Position numbers and translations under genes: made by a program. DNA of 64,000 bases from assembly GCA_965246745.1 (NCBI GenBank), contig OZ251980.1:992001-1056000 (forward strand), in the 5' to 3' direction. The DNA comes from JANXMY01 sp965246745 (GTDB lineage: Bacteria; Armatimonadota; Armatimonadia; Armatimonadales; Capsulimonadaceae). A model generated the notes under the pieces. That model was not told the origin of the DNA and searched no databases. It saw nothing but the letters and a program-made list of their open reading frames with translations. Shown piece by piece: positions 6,552 through 14,937 of this stretch; position 1 is the stretch's first letter; every line of letters starts with the position of its first letter.

Positions 6552-8729
6552 ATGACGATCACCCAGTCACCGATTTTGACTCAGGACAGCGCCGAAGAAT
6601 TGATCCGGCTGTCCGCCGACATCAGCGCCGACGGCGGCTTTGGGCAGCGCGAATTTGTCGTCACCCGCGAGCAGGTGCAGGTGTTCGAGCCGGGCGGGGC
6701 ATTGGCGTTCCAGATGCCGATCTCGGAGATACAAACCGCCCGCAACGAGCCGCTGGTCGGCGGCGGGCGGCTTGAGATTACAGCCAAAACCGGCGACATC
6801 CTGCCCGTGGTGTCGTACTCGCAGACAGTCGCCGCCCGGTTCAGCGAGGCCGCGCGGGGGATCGAGCAGCTTGCCAAAGGGGAGCCGTTTTCGATTAACT
6901 TGAAAGCCGAGCAGACCCACTGCGCGAACTGCGGACGCTTGCTGCCTGAAAAAGACGGCATCTGCCCGGCGTGCGTCAACCGATCCAAGACCCTGTGGCG
7001 GATCGGGCGTTTTCTGCGGCCTTACAAGGCGCAGGCGGGAATTCTCGCAGGATTGTCGCTGCTGACCACGGTGCTGAACCTCGCGCCGCCGCTGATCCAG
7101 CGCAATCTGATCAACCAGGTGCTGCTGCCGCCGCACCCGCACCCGGAGCAGCTTTTGCCGCTGATGGCGGCGTGGCTCGGCCTGCTTGTCGCCGGAGTCG
7201 GCGTGCAGATTTGGACCGGGCGGACCATTGCGTTCCTCGGCGGGCATATCGCGGCGGACCTGCGGGCGCAGCTTTACCGGGCGATTGAGTTTTTGCAGCT
7301 GAATTACTTTGATAAAAAGCAGGTCGGGGCCATCACCAGCCGGGTGACGCAGGACACCGACCGGGTGTGGGGCTTTCTGACCGAAGGCGTGCCGTATTTT
7401 CTGATCAACGGCCTCTTGCTGCTTGGGATTGCCGGGTATTTATTGTCGGTGAACTGGAAGCTGACACTGTGCATTTTGGCCCCGATTCCCGTGGTGGTCG
7501 CCATCGGCGGCTTTTTCTGGAAGTCGGTCGCCCAATTATTTACGCGAGTCGGCCAGAAATGGGCCAGATTTCATATCCATCTGAACGAGTCTCTCACGGG
7601 GATACGGGTCGTCAAAGCATTCGCCCAGGAAGATTACGAAAACGCCAAGTTCACCGTGCGGAACGCCGAGCTGCGCGACGCCGGGATTGCCGGGGACACG
7701 CGCTGGTTCACGATTTTCGGCGCGATGTCCTTGTTTGTGGGCATGGGCGCTCTTATCAACTGGGCGGTCGGCGGCTGGATGGTCTACAAAGGCCAGATGA
7801 CGTTCGGCGACTTTTACTTATTCAACGCCTATCTGGCGCTGATTTACGGCCCGCTGGCGTGGTTCGCGCAGGTCAACAACTGGTTCTCGCGGGCGATGGC
7901 CGGCGCGGAGCGCATCTTTGAGGTCATGGACACCGAAAAAGAAAACTATGCCCTAGCCGCCGTTCCGCACCACGCGATTGAAGGGGAAGTGACGTTCGAC
8001 AACGTGAGATTTGGCTACGACAAATCGAACCCCGTGATCAAGGGCCTGACCTTTACCGCAAAGCCCGGCGAGATGATCGGCCTGGTCGGCAAAAGCGGCG
8101 CGGGCAAATCCACGACCATCAATTTATTGTGCAGATTCTATGAACCCGATGCCGGGACACTCAAAATTGACGGCATTGACTACACCGAAATGAGCCTGCA
8201 AGATATGCGCCGGCAGATCGGGATTGTCCTCCAGGAGCCGTTCTTGTTCAACGGCACCGTTGCCGAAAACATCGCCTACGGCAAGCCGTCGGCCTCGTTT
8301 GAGGAGATCATGGACGCCGCGAAAGCCGCGAACGCCCACTCGTTTATTCTTGCCAAGCCCGACGGCTATGACACGATGGTCGGCGAGCGCGGCGCAAAGC
8401 TGTCCGGCGGCGAGCGTCAGCGGGTCTCGATTGCCCGCGCCATTCTGCACAATCCGCGCATCTTGATTCTCGACGAAGCGACTTCGGCCGTAGATGTCGA
8501 GACCGAAAAGCAGATTCAAGAAGCCATCGGACGCTTAATCAAAGGCCGGACGACATTTGCGATTGCCCATCGCCTGTCCACGCTCAGAAACGCCGACCGC
8601 TTGATTGTTTTGGACGGCGGCAAAATCTCCGAGATGGGCACGCACGCCGAGCTGATGGAGAAAAAAGGCGACTTCTTCAAGCTGGTCGAGACCCAAAGCC
8701 AAGTCACGCAGATTTTAGGCGCGGTCTAG
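6552..8729 (+). CDS. ABC exporter half-transporter with N-terminal zinc ribbon
   Basis: A 725-residue fused permease-ATPase of the MsbA/multidrug type, probably working as a homodimer. Residues 1-115 form a soluble N-terminal domain, followed by a four-Cys zinc ribbon (CANCGRLLPEKDGICPAC, about 118-135). Six membrane segments span about 150-440. The ATPase has Walker A GLVGKSGAGKST near 510, signature LSGGERQRVS near 617 and Walker B ILILDEATSAVD near 636. The start has GGGAGC 5 nt upstream. It is preceded by a leader peptide and an attenuator, so expression is probably inducible, perhaps by a translation inhibitor (inference). An MFS exporter follows at 65 nt. The substrate is unknown. Confidence 0.92.
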   Translation: MTITQSPILTQDSAEELIRLSADISADGGFGQREFVVTREQVQVFEPGGALAFQMPISEIQTARNEPLVGGGRLEITAKTGDILPVVSYSQTVAARFSEAARGIEQLAKGEPFSINLKAEQTHCANCGRLLPEKDGICPACVNRSKTLWRIGRFLRPYKAQAGILAGLSLLTTVLNLAPPLIQRNLINQVLLPPHPHPEQLLPLMAAWLGLLVAGVGVQIWTGRTIAFLGGHIAADLRAQLYRAIEFLQLNYFDKKQVGAITSRVTQDTDRVWGFLTEGVPYFLINGLLLLGIAGYLLSVNWKLTLCILAPIPVVVAIGGFFWKSVAQLFTRVGQKWARFHIHLNESLTGIRVVKAFAQEDYENAKFTVRNAELRDAGIAGDTRWFTIFGAMSLFVGMGALINWAVGGWMVYKGQMTFGDFYLFNAYLALIYGPLAWFAQVNNWFSRAMAGAERIFEVMDTEKENYALAAVPHHAIEGEVTFDNVRFGYDKSNPVIKGLTFTAKPGEMIGLVGKSGAGKSTTINLLCRFYEPDAGTLKIDGIDYTEMSLQDMRRQIGIVLQEPFLFNGTVAENIAYGKPSASFEEIMDAAKAANAHSFILAKPDGYDTMVGERGAKLSGGERQRVSIARAILHNPRILILDEATSAVDVETEKQIQEAIGRLIKGRTTFAIAHRLSTLRNADRLIVLDGGKISEMGTHAELMEKKGDFFKLVETQSQVTQILGAV

Positions 8730-8738
8730 AAAAAAATC

Positions 8739-8757
8739 CGGCACTTTCAGTGCCAGT
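8739..8757 (+). other. Small hairpin between exporter genes
   Basis: GGCACTTTCAGTGCC can form a 6-bp stem with a 3-nt loop in the 64-nt gap between the ABC and MFS genes. It has no T-run after it, so it is more likely an mRNA processing or stability element than a terminator. Confidence 0.4.
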
Positions 8758-8793
8758 ATTTCAGTCAGACCCCGCAAAGGCGCGGAGAATTAT

Positions 8794-10032
8794 ATGTCTT
8801 TAACACTGCCGGCGGCCCCGGCTGCTGAAGAGAAACCAAGCTCGGTCTGGCGCAACGCGGATTATCTGCGATTGTGGGCGGGGCAGGTGGCGTCGGCGAT
8901 TGGATCGCAGGTGTCGGGGCTGGCTTTGCCGCTGCTGGTGCTGGCGCTGACCCACTCGCCGGCCCAAGCTGGGGGCCTGGCCGCCCTGCGCGGGCTGCCG
9001 TACCTCGTGCTCTGCCTGCCGGCCGGGGCGCTGGTGGACCGCTGGGACCCGCGCCGGACGATGCTGTGGTGCGATGCGGGCCGGGCGCTGGCGCTCGGCT
9101 CGGTGCCGCTGGCTTTGTGGCTGGGGCATTTGAGCTTGATGCAGCTTTCAGTCGTGACGGTGACCGAAGGCACGCTGTTTGTGTTTTTCAATCAGGCCGA
9201 GTCGAACTGCCTGGTGCGGGTCGTCACCAAAGCGCAGCTTCCGGCGGCGGTCGCGCAGAACGAAGCGGTGTACGGCATTTCCGGCCTCCTCGGGCCGTCG
9301 CTCGGCGGCCTCTTGTACGGCGTCGGGCGCGGGGTGCCGTTTCTCGCCGATGCCGTGTCGTATGCGCTGTCGGTGCTGGCCCTGCTGTCGCTCCGCACCG
9401 ATGTCCGGCCTGCGCCGCGCCCTCCCGAGGCCGCGCCGCATCTCGGGCGGGAAATCGCCGAAGGGCTGCGCTGGCTGTACGCCCATGAAGTGATTCGGTT
9501 TGTCGCCGTGCTGACCGGCGTTTTGATGTGCTGCTGCGCGGGCTGGGCCTTGATTTTGATTGTGCTGGCGCTAAAGCTCGGGGCCGGGCCGGTCGCCATC
9601 GGCTTTTTGACGGCGACCGGGGGAGCAGGCGGCATTCTCGGCTCTTTGCTCGCGGTGCCGCTGCAAAAGCGATACAAGTTCGGCCCGCTCTTGATCGGCT
9701 CGGCGTGGGTCTGGGCCGGAACCTGGCTGTTTTATGCGTTTGCGCCGAGCTTGATTGGGCTGGGCATCGTCAACGCCCTCAGCTTTATCATCGTGCCGAT
9801 TTACTTGGGGACGCAGTACGCCTACCGATTAGGGCAAATTCCCGATCATTTGCAGGGCCGGGTCAACAGCGTCTTTCGCTTGATCGCGTTCGGCAGCGGC
9901 CCGCTCGGCCTGGCCGTCACCGGCGTACTTTTGCAAAAGCTCGGCCCGTTCTGGACTGTCTTGATCACGTTCGCCCCGCAGCTTGCGCTGTGCATTGCGG
10001 CGTCGCTGTACCGGCCGCTGAGGAAAGAGTAA
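8794..10032 (+). CDS. MFS transporter (drug-efflux type)
   Basis: A 412-residue integral membrane protein with about 12 hydrophobic segments. The N-terminal half carries WAGQVASAIGSQVSGLALPLLVL and a GALVDRWDPRRTML loop, typical of the MFS-3 (enterobactin/macrolide exporter) branch. GGAG lies 6 nt before the ATG. It follows the attenuator-controlled ABC exporter in the same direction and may belong to the same transcript, giving two efflux pumps from one signal. The substrate cannot be read from sequence. Confidence 0.88.
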   Translation: MSLTLPAAPAAEEKPSSVWRNADYLRLWAGQVASAIGSQVSGLALPLLVLALTHSPAQAGGLAALRGLPYLVLCLPAGALVDRWDPRRTMLWCDAGRALALGSVPLALWLGHLSLMQLSVVTVTEGTLFVFFNQAESNCLVRVVTKAQLPAAVAQNEAVYGISGLLGPSLGGLLYGVGRGVPFLADAVSYALSVLALLSLRTDVRPAPRPPEAAPHLGREIAEGLRWLYAHEVIRFVAVLTGVLMCCCAGWALILIVLALKLGAGPVAIGFLTATGGAGGILGSLLAVPLQKRYKFGPLLIGSAWVWAGTWLFYAFAPSLIGLGIVNALSFIIVPIYLGTQYAYRLGQIPDHLQGRVNSVFRLIAFGSGPLGLAVTGVLLQKLGPFWTVLITFAPQLALCIAASLYRPLRKE

Positions 10033-10076
10033 AAAGTTTATACGGACACGGGGCTGAACCCCCGTGCTTCAAAGGA

Positions 10077-10141
10077 CAATTTCCCGCCTTCGCGGGCATC
10101 CGAGATACTTTGGCTTCTTTGCCCGCGAAGGCGGGAAATTG
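10077..10141. repeat. Perfect 22-bp inverted repeat
   Basis: The arms at 10077-10098 and 10120-10141 (outer end CAATTTCCCGCCTTCGCGGG) are perfect reverse complements with a 21-nt loop. The flanks share CTTCAAAG. A second small hairpin, CCCTGCCGTTCAGGGCAGGG, lies at 10152-10171. It sits between two same-strand genes without a T-run, so a MITE- or REP-like element is more likely than a terminator. Confidence 0.8.
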
Positions 10142-10184
10142 CGCTTCAAAGCCCTGCCGTTCAGGGCAGGGAGAGAAGTTCACC

Positions 10185-11180
10185 ATGACCCATCTTGACA
10201 TTGAGTTCACCATTCGCCCGTTCCGCAAAGAAGACCGGGACACAATCGTCGCGGGCCGCAACAAAACGCGCCCGGCGCATCACCAAAGCACGCTGGCCGA
10301 ATGGGTGCGCGAGGACTCGTTAAAGCCGGCGGATGAGGTCAGCCTGCGGCGGTGCGCGGGCGAGCCGGCCTGGGCGTATTTGAACGCCGTGGACCGGGGC
10401 ACGACCGCCCGGCGCAAGCCCGGCGTCTGCGGCTTCGGGCTGTGGATCGCCCCGGAGCAGTGGAGCGAGGCACGGGCCGACGCGCTGTATGCCGAGGCCG
10501 TGGCGTTTGCCCGGTCGCGAAATTTAACCCGAATGACGACGTACCTGACGCTGTTTGACCCCGCCGACCCGCGTGTGCCGTTTCTGGCCCGGCACGGGTT
10601 CGCCGAAGTGGACCGCATTGTTCCCGTGATGCTGAACCTGACGACATTTGACCCGGCCCGTTTCACACGGCCCGCGCCGGACGGCATTGCGCTGTTTTCG
10701 TTTGCCGACGCGGGCGACACGGAGGCGAACCGCCGCAAGCTGCATGCACTCGACTCGGCGCTCGACCGGGACATCCCGACAAACGATGTTCACGCGGAGC
10801 CGCCGCCGTTTGAGCACTTCGTCAAGCACTTTGAGCGGCCTGAATGGGATTCCAATGCGCTGTTTTTGGCCGCAGACGCCGGGGAGTGGGTCGGGGTCAG
10901 CCAGATCAGCTTTCAAGAAGGGACCGGTATCGGCTGGACAGATCTGACCGGGGTTCTGCCCGACTACCGGGGCCGGGGCCTTGCGCTCGCGCTGAAGCTC
11001 CGCGCCCTGAACGCTGCGATGAAGCGCGGGTGCCGGCTGATCTTGACCGAGAACCACGAAGACAACGCGCCGATGCGGGCCATCAACAAAAAGCTGGGCT
11101 TCGTGCCCGATGCGCCGGAAATCAGCTACAGCAAGGACCTTAAACCAGTTCAGGAGACAGGCAGCCATGACGACATTTGA
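10185..11180 (+). CDS. GNAT acetyltransferase, two tandem GNAT-like domains
   Basis: A 331-residue protein. The start at 10185 begins IEFTIRPFRKEDRDTIVAGR, the usual first strand of GNAT enzymes. The C-terminal half has the acetyl-CoA-binding loop LTGVLPDYRGRGLALALKLRAL (R-G-R-G, near residue 260) and the NxxxNxxMRAINKKLGF block; the N-terminal half is a degenerate GNAT copy. Its stop overlaps the next gene, a paralogue of the same architecture, by 14 nt. The acceptor is unknown. Related two-domain proteins act on small molecules, including mycothiol synthase, but nothing here links it to thiols. Confidence 0.85.
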   Translation: MTHLDIEFTIRPFRKEDRDTIVAGRNKTRPAHHQSTLAEWVREDSLKPADEVSLRRCAGEPAWAYLNAVDRGTTARRKPGVCGFGLWIAPEQWSEARADALYAEAVAFARSRNLTRMTTYLTLFDPADPRVPFLARHGFAEVDRIVPVMLNLTTFDPARFTRPAPDGIALFSFADAGDTEANRRKLHALDSALDRDIPTNDVHAEPPPFEHFVKHFERPEWDSNALFLAADAGEWVGVSQISFQEGTGIGWTDLTGVLPDYRGRGLALALKLRALNAAMKRGCRLILTENHEDNAPMRAINKKLGFVPDAPEISYSKDLKPVQETGSHDDI

Positions 11181-12153
11181 CATTCGGCCTTTTGAAGAAG
11201 CCGACCGGGGGGCCGTGACGGCGCTGCTGAACGACGGGCGGCCCGCGCACCGGCAGATGAGCGCGGCGGCCTGGGCGCGGCGCGATGCCCTCCGCAAGCC
11301 GGAGCAGGTGGACCTTCGGCTGTGCGCTGTCCATTCCCAAACCGGCCAAACGGCTGCGTTTTTGGACGCGGTTGACCTGAACACGACGACGTTTAAAATG
11401 GCCGATGTGTGCGACTTTGCGATCGAAGTCAGCCGCGCGTTTCGCCGGCAGGGCCTCGGCGCGACCCTGTACGACCAAGCCGCCGCGTTTGCCGCCGGGC
11501 GCGGGGCGAAGCGCATGGTGACGGCGTTCCGCGAGGAAACGCCCGACGAACCCGGCATTGAGTTTTTGACGCGGCGCGGCTTTTCGGAGATGGAGCGCGA
11601 ATCGCCGTCGTTTCTTGACCTCGCGGCCTGGGACGATGCGCCCTATGCCGGGTCGGTCGCGTCGGCCGAGGCTTACGGGGTTCAGTTTGTGACCTACGCC
11701 GAGGCTGAAGACACGGAAGCTAATCGCCGCCGCTTGTACGAGCTGGACTCCACGCTGATTTACGACATTCCCCGCCGGGACACGCAGCCGTTTACCGTTG
11801 AGCCGTTTGAAGACTTTGTCCGCAGCCTCTTTGAGCGCCCCGAGTGGCGTCCCGAACTGCATTTATTCGCCGAAAAAGACGGGGAGTGGATCGGCAAGTG
11901 CCATGTCGTTCCTAAAGTGGAGTTCCCGGCCGTCGGCATGCAGTGGCTGACGGGCGTTCTGAAAGACCACCGGGGCCACGGCCTCGCGACCGCGCTGAAA
12001 GTCCATGCCTACCGCCGCGCCCGCGCCGCCGGGGTCACGGTCATGACCACCGACAACCACGCCGACAACGCCCCGATGCTCGCCATCAACAAAAAGTTCG
12101 GCTTCCGCCCCGAACCCAGCATTGTCGTCTATAACAAAGTCCTGCGTGAGTAG
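11167..12153 (+). CDS. GNAT acetyltransferase, paralogue of the preceding gene
   Basis: A 328-residue protein with the same double-GNAT plan: N-terminal FDIRPFEEADRGAVTALL, a first domain with FRRQGLGATLYDQAAAFA, and a second with LTGVLKDHRGHGLATALKVHAY near residue 265 followed by DNAPMLAINKKFGFRPEP. CAGGAGACAGGCAGCC before the ATG gives a ribosome-binding site inside the upstream gene. Unlike its partner, the first domain keeps an R/Q-x-x-G-x-G/A-like loop. The pair clearly arose by tandem duplication and is probably co-translated. Confidence 0.88.
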   Translation: MTTFDIRPFEEADRGAVTALLNDGRPAHRQMSAAAWARRDALRKPEQVDLRLCAVHSQTGQTAAFLDAVDLNTTTFKMADVCDFAIEVSRAFRRQGLGATLYDQAAAFAAGRGAKRMVTAFREETPDEPGIEFLTRRGFSEMERESPSFLDLAAWDDAPYAGSVASAEAYGVQFVTYAEAEDTEANRRRLYELDSTLIYDIPRRDTQPFTVEPFEDFVRSLFERPEWRPELHLFAEKDGEWIGKCHVVPKVEFPAVGMQWLTGVLKDHRGHGLATALKVHAYRRARAAGVTVMTTDNHADNAPMLAINKKFGFRPEPSIVVYNKVLRE

Positions 12154-12155
12154 AA

Positions 12156-12812
12156 ATGAAGCGCAAAAAAAGCCACAACGCCCCATTGACAGACCTTCAG
12201 CGGCTTGCGCGGAAGGTGGAAGATTACCGCCTGCCCAGCGGCCCCTTCAACTTTGCGACGCAGGCGCAGGTCCTAAACGACGCGCAAAAGTTCTTCCATG
12301 AAGTTGTTCAGGGGGCACGCCGCTGTTACGCAGACCCGGAAGCAGACAAAGTGATCGAAGCCGCCCGTCGCCTGTTTTATGCGGCAATGGAGGCAGCGTA
12401 TCCGCCGGATTTCGAGGAAGATTACCGAAAACTTCGTCAGGGAGATGCATCGGGGCGGGAAACAGCCATCCGATTTCTGGAAGCCGACCCGTTCTTCCAT
12501 CGGTCCGGCTATGTCAAAGCTTTACTTGTTCGCGCCCTCAAGCCGCCGATGCTGACGCCAAGCGATCAAGTACGGCTGCAAGGGGTCGTTCTGTCGCTTG
12601 TTGACCGCCGCGACGACCGGGACTTTCGCACGTTCTGCAAGCTGGCACGGAAAGTGGACGGGCCGGGGTTCAAAGAACAGTTAATGCAGCGCTTAGAAAA
12701 TCCCGACCTTGACATTCGCCGCCGGGCGGGGTGGGTGCTGGATGCGCTGGCGCAGAAAGACAGCATGGAGCGGGTCAGGAAGAAAGCGAAAGAACCAGCC
12801 GCCACGGAATAA
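12156..12812 (+). CDS. Hypothetical protein, alpha-helical, stop codon inside a repeat
   Basis: A 218-residue basic, mostly helical protein starting 3 nt after the preceding stop. The C-terminal third (PDLDIRRRAGWVLDALAQKD) resembles one HEAT-type repeat, but I cannot assign a family. The last codons and the TAA lie within the dispersed element at 12801-12922: residues ATE-stop are read from the repeat's left end. The native C-terminus may therefore have been replaced by insertion of the element. Confidence 0.7.
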   Translation: MKRKKSHNAPLTDLQRLARKVEDYRLPSGPFNFATQAQVLNDAQKFFHEVVQGARRCYADPEADKVIEAARRLFYAAMEAAYPPDFEEDYRKLRQGDASGRETAIRFLEADPFFHRSGYVKALLVRALKPPMLTPSDQVRLQGVVLSLVDRRDDRDFRTFCKLARKVDGPGFKEQLMQRLENPDLDIRRRAGWVLDALAQKDSMERVRKKAKEPAATE

Positions 12813-12922
12813 ATTCCGAGGCTAAGAGAAAACACCGTCGAGGCGACGGAAGATTGTAACGTCATCTGTTCTTGTGTCGCCGCGACACTGGTTTATCCGA
12901 GCCTCGGGTTTCAACCCGTGGC
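12801..12922. repeat. Dispersed palindromic element (family C), copy 1
   Basis: The element begins GCCACGGAATAAATTCCGAGGCT-like and ends with the inverted counterpart GCCTCGG...CCGTGGC, so its ends are inverted repeats that are themselves hairpins. Inside lie CACCGTCGAGGCGACGG and TTGTGTCGCCGCGACAC. Other copies are at 23263-23397 (full) and 41571-41640 (partial). Confidence 0.85.
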
Positions 12923-12953
12923 ACGCATTCCGTGACCGCTTTGGAGAACACAA

Positions 12954-13168
12954 ATGAGGCAGCAAATCATCCGTAAATCTGCGCCGGGGGTACGCGGCGG
13001 GCAGGCGCAGAAAAAGAACAACCCGGAGTGGACGGCGAACTATTACACGACCGGATGACGACGCGCTCAAAAGTCCGGGCGGCGCGGGGCGAGCCGTATG
13101 CCGAGCGCTACGCGCTGGCGTATGAAGCGCAGATTTGGACGCGGTATCAAGAAGTGTTTGGCTGGTGA
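12954..13168 (+). other. Two overlapping micro-ORFs, possibly one frameshifted small gene
   Basis: ATG 12954 opens a 34-codon ORF (begins MRQQIIRKSAPGVRGG, ends TANYYTTG) preceded by GGAG. Its TGA overlaps, as ATGA, the ATG at 13055 of a 37-codon ORF (ends RYQEVFGW). Overlap and composition are gene-like. Either this is a coupled pair of microproteins or a single gene of about 70 codons broken by a -1 shift. No family is recognised and neither ORF is long enough to be sure. Confidence 0.35.
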
Positions 13169-13206
13169 GGCCCTCCTGCCCCCAATTATAGGGGAGCAGG
13201 AGGGCC
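13169..13206. terminator. Bidirectional hairpin between convergent genes (family A-like loop)
   Basis: An 11-bp perfect stem GGCCCTCCTGC (13169-13179) / GCAGGAGGGCC (13196-13206). The loop contains CCCCAATTATAGGGGAGC, the core of repeat family A. It lies between a plus-strand ORF and a minus-strand gene. There is no T-run, so its terminator role is inferred from position. Confidence 0.6.
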
Positions 13207-13219
13207 GGGGGGGAAGCGC

Positions 13220-14812
13220 TTAAAAGCCCGGCAGCGGGGCGGTGCCTTCGCGGCGGACGGCTTGCAGGGCGCTCGGATTAAGCCGCAGGACGCGCAGAAT
13301 GGTAGGGGCGACCTGCTGCGTTTCCACCGGCGACTTCAGCTCGGAGCGCGAAAGCTGCGGGTTTGCCAGAAGCAGCGCAACATGGGTATCGGTCTCGTTG
13401 AAGCCGCCGTGCTCGGCCAGCTTGCTGCCGCCGGTGTAGATCACGCCGAAGTCCGGCAGGACCACAATGTCCGGCGAGCGGGAATCGGTCAGCGGGTCCG
13501 GGAAGATCAGCTTCAAGGCTTCCCCGGACAAAATCTGCTGGCTGCGGATCGCCGCTTGATTGGCTTCCAAAGTGTCCACGGCTTCTTCGGTGACGCTCTG
13601 GTCGCGCAGCCACAGCAGGGCCACGTCGTCGGTCGTCTTTTGGGCGATCAAGTTCGGCTCAATGCCGCTGAGCAGCGTGTCATACGCGCCGTCGTCGGCG
13701 GCCTGGCGCTTGGACGGGTCAATCGGGGTCTGGCCGTGCTTGGCCGTGACGATGATCAAGGTCGAGTTCAGCAGGCCCTGCTTGCCAAGCGCGGCCACCA
13801 TCGCGCCGACCGACGCGTCGGTGTGGTCGAGGGCGTCTTGCAGCAGCGGGCCGGGGGTGCCCTGGGCATCGAGGTAGCCGCCGCTTTTGCCGGTCAGCGG
13901 GTCCGGGTCGCTGCCGGAAAGCGCCGCCGGCTCTTTCGCCAGCTTTTCGCCGACCGAGGTGGCCTGGAAGTTCATGCCGAACAGGGCCGGGACCCCGGCG
14001 CTTTTTTTGCCGGTGTGGTCCTTGCCGTCAATCTCATTTAAGATCGCCCGGACTTTGAGGTCGTCGTAGGCTTCGGTCAGCTTGACGCTGTTGACGGTGG
14101 AGCGCAGGCCGGTCCCCGCCGGGGCATTGGACGCATCCACGACTTTGCCGCCGACCACGGCGATATTGGCGGCGATTTCCGGGGTGTACAGGTCGTCTAC
14201 GCCCGTGCCCGACGGTCCGTTCACGAGGTCGTAGGCATAGTGCTTGTCGCTCCAGGCGGTCCGCAGGCCGGCTTCTTTGGCGACTTCAAAGATCGTGTTC
14301 GCCCGCAGAAAGGAATGCGGGTAGACCGGCTTGCCGGTGCGCGGGTCGCGCGGCAGGTTTTTCGGGTTGATCCCGCCGCCGCCGCTGAGCAGCGTGCTGT
14401 CTTTGTCAAGGGACTCATCGTAGAGAACATTGGTGCCGGGCAGATTGCCCAAGTTAAACGACACCGGCGGCAGCAGGGCGCGGTCGTAGGAATTGTCGTA
14501 GTAAACGCCGGTGGACACGGGGGAGCCGCCGGTCAAAAGTCCGAGCAGGCCGGGAAACGAATCCGACGGCTTGGGGGTGGACGCCTGGGTGTAGGTAATG
14601 CCGACGCCGCTGAGCTGGCCCAGCGCCGATGCGGGGTGGAACTTGACATAGTTCGCCAGGTCTACGGCATGGAAGCCGTCGAGGCTGAGCAGCAGCACAT
14701 GTTTGATCGGGGTTTTCTGTTCGGTGTGCCTAATGAGCGGCGCTTGGGCCGACGCGGCCAGGCCGGCGGCGCACAGCAGGCCCGAGAACGCAAGAGTGAA
14801 TTCAGACTTCAT
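13220..14812 (-). CDS. Type I phosphodiesterase/nucleotide pyrophosphatase-like protein, secreted
   Basis: A 530-residue alkaline-phosphatase-superfamily protein. The start at 14812 follows AAGGGA and gives a clean signal peptide, KSEFTLAFSGLLCAAGLAAS with an ASAQA cleavage site. The metal/nucleophile region HVLLLSLDGFHAVD is near residue 35 and TPKPSDSFPGLLGLLTGG near residue 80. The usual SDHG metal motif reads TAKHGQTPID here, a variant I associate with one branch of the family. EHGGFNETDTHVALLLANP near residue 485 gives the late His ligand. Probable periplasmic phosphodiesterase or pyrophosphatase; the substrate is unknown. Confidence 0.85.
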   Translation of the reverse strand: MKSEFTLAFSGLLCAAGLAASAQAPLIRHTEQKTPIKHVLLLSLDGFHAVDLANYVKFHPASALGQLSGVGITYTQASTPKPSDSFPGLLGLLTGGSPVSTGVYYDNSYDRALLPPVSFNLGNLPGTNVLYDESLDKDSTLLSGGGGINPKNLPRDPRTGKPVYPHSFLRANTIFEVAKEAGLRTAWSDKHYAYDLVNGPSGTGVDDLYTPEIAANIAVVGGKVVDASNAPAGTGLRSTVNSVKLTEAYDDLKVRAILNEIDGKDHTGKKSAGVPALFGMNFQATSVGEKLAKEPAALSGSDPDPLTGKSGGYLDAQGTPGPLLQDALDHTDASVGAMVAALGKQGLLNSTLIIVTAKHGQTPIDPSKRQAADDGAYDTLLSGIEPNLIAQKTTDDVALLWLRDQSVTEEAVDTLEANQAAIRSQQILSGEALKLIFPDPLTDSRSPDIVVLPDFGVIYTGGSKLAEHGGFNETDTHVALLLANPQLSRSELKSPVETQQVAPTILRVLRLNPSALQAVRREGTAPLPGF

Positions 14813-14848
14813 TGGTAAGGTCCCTTTCATCCTCGTCGAGATACCGGC

Positions 14849-14854
14849 ATTATA
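14849..14854 (-). promoter_or_regulatory. -10 box for the phosphodiesterase gene
   Basis: On the minus strand this reads TATAAT. It would place transcription start near 14842 with a leader of about 30 nt that includes the ribosome-binding site. No good -35 is seen. Confidence 0.5.
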
Positions 14855-14925
14855 AAGCACTTGTGTTAAGCCTTCATTAAGAGTCAACAAAGAGCGGCAG
14901 CAATTTTTGCCGTGCGCCGCCGGGG

Positions 14926-14931
14926 TATACT
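14926..14931 (+). promoter_or_regulatory. -10 box for leaderless glgB transcript
   Basis: TATACT followed by 6 nt (CAAGTT) and then the ATG at 14938, with no Shine-Dalgarno sequence, as at several other genes here. Confidence 0.7.
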
Positions 14932-14937
14932 CAAGTT

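Noticed and set aside
9528..10184. Upstream extension of the first GNAT gene
   Set aside because: It overlaps the MFS transporter out of frame; the real start at 10185 begins the conserved first strand.
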